Part shown: one piece after another, positions 15,461-15,780 of the stretch
How positions within the stretch are numbered: position 1 is the stretch's first letter
How the letters are laid out: every line of letters begins with the position of its first letter
Assembly (NCBI GenBank): GCA_022567775.1
Contig: JADFGH010000005.1
Span: forward strand, 1 to 15,780
Direction: 5' to 3'
DNA: 15,780 nt
DNA from: Pseudomonadota bacterium
Lineage (GTDB): Bacteria; Pseudomonadota; Gammaproteobacteria; Steroidobacterales; Woeseiaceae
Notes under the pieces: model-generated
Database searches by the model: none
What the model was told of the DNA's origin: nothing
The model's input: the letters and a program-made list of their open reading frames with translations, nothing else
Made by a program: the position numbers and the translations under genes

Positions 15461-15780
15461 TCGAAAAGAATACGCATGGCAAATGCGTCTCACTATCGAG
15501 CACCAGCAGAATTTGCATCTTAAGCAAATGATGGTTGATGGCATTTATGTAAAAGATCAGAAAGTTGCTGGAATTAGATTAAAATCCGGGACTGTGATTT
15601 TAGCCAGGGCGGTAATACTAACTGCCGGGACATTTTTAAATGCCAGGATGTATACAGGCCTTTCTCCGATTGAAGGCGGAAGGGCCGGAGAAGAAGCCGC
15701 AAAAGGTGTTTCGTCTGACCACGAATCTTTGGGATTTCGATTAGGTCGGCATAAGACCGGAACACCTCCAAGGATAGATG
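15435..15780 (+). pseudogene. mnmG: Internal fragment of MnmG (GidA), tRNA uridine-5-carboxymethylaminomethyl enzyme
   Basis: The frame beginning at 15435 gives VRAPRAQCDRKEYAWQMR, IEHQQNLHLKQMMVDGIYV, ARAVILTAGTFLNARMYTG, SPIEGGRAGE and LGRHKTGTPPRID. This follows MnmG in order, matching about residues 92-205 of the E. coli protein (GPAVRATRAQAD to KTGTPPRID). The N-terminal FAD-binding GxGxxG part is absent and there is no start codon or ribosome site. The frame stays open to the window edge. GC is 45% over 15481-15780 by hand count against about 60% in pilQ, and codons such as TTA and AGA are frequent, so the source is probably another genome. MnmG with MnmE modifies the wobble uridine of some tRNAs. 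Confidence 0.88.

Overview
The window looks like a chromosomal segment of a moderately GC-rich gammaproteobacterium (about 55-60% GC by eye). The evidence is the gene content and order: a YicC/RNase PH/RdgB/HemW housekeeping block, and a PBP1A gene divergent from pilMNOPQ, an arrangement known from Pseudomonas and relatives. I cannot name the genus. Everything up to about base 15430 is ordinary, intact chromosome. The last 350 bases are not.

Layout. Bases 1-272 (minus) hold the 5' part of yicC, divergent from a plus-strand block: a PP2C-type protein phosphatase (519-1265), rph (1363-2085), rdgB (2099-2716) and hemW (2713-3867, ATGA overlap with rdgB). A 374-bp gap follows, with an AT-rich tract flanked by four DnaA-box 9-mers, two of them forming a perfect inverted pair. 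Then come rpmE (4242-4445) and gltA (4721-6016), the latter with an 18-bp perfect palindrome in its leader. gltA converges on a minus-strand pair: mrcA (9500-6834), followed by a 202-aa conserved protein of unknown function (6809-6201). The convergent gap holds two REP-like elements as a perfect 24-bp inverted repeat around a strong hairpin. A 525-bp non-coding gap separates mrcA from the type IV pilus alignment operon pilM-pilN-pilO-pilP-pilQ (10026-14988). A lipoprotein gene with an in-frame (Gly-Thr-Gly)8 linker and the start of an Ig-like domain follows pilQ.

Function. The first block covers RNA processing (YicC, RNase PH), nucleotide-pool cleaning (RdgB), heme handling (HemW) and phosphoprotein dephosphorylation. 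gltA is the TCA entry enzyme and rpmE encodes a zinc-binding ribosomal protein. mrcA builds peptidoglycan. PilM-N-O-P form the inner-membrane and periplasmic alignment complex that joins the pilus motor to the PilQ secretin, so the right half of the window is about envelope building.

No new multi-gene system is evident. The items most worth a second look are: (1) the right end, where the lipoprotein gene breaks off inside a 25-bp stretch and runs out of frame into an internal fragment of mnmG with lower GC (45% by hand count), probably a chimeric join or recent recombination; (2) the origin-like DnaA-box cluster before rpmE; (3) the REP pair; (4) the 202-aa gene after mrcA.
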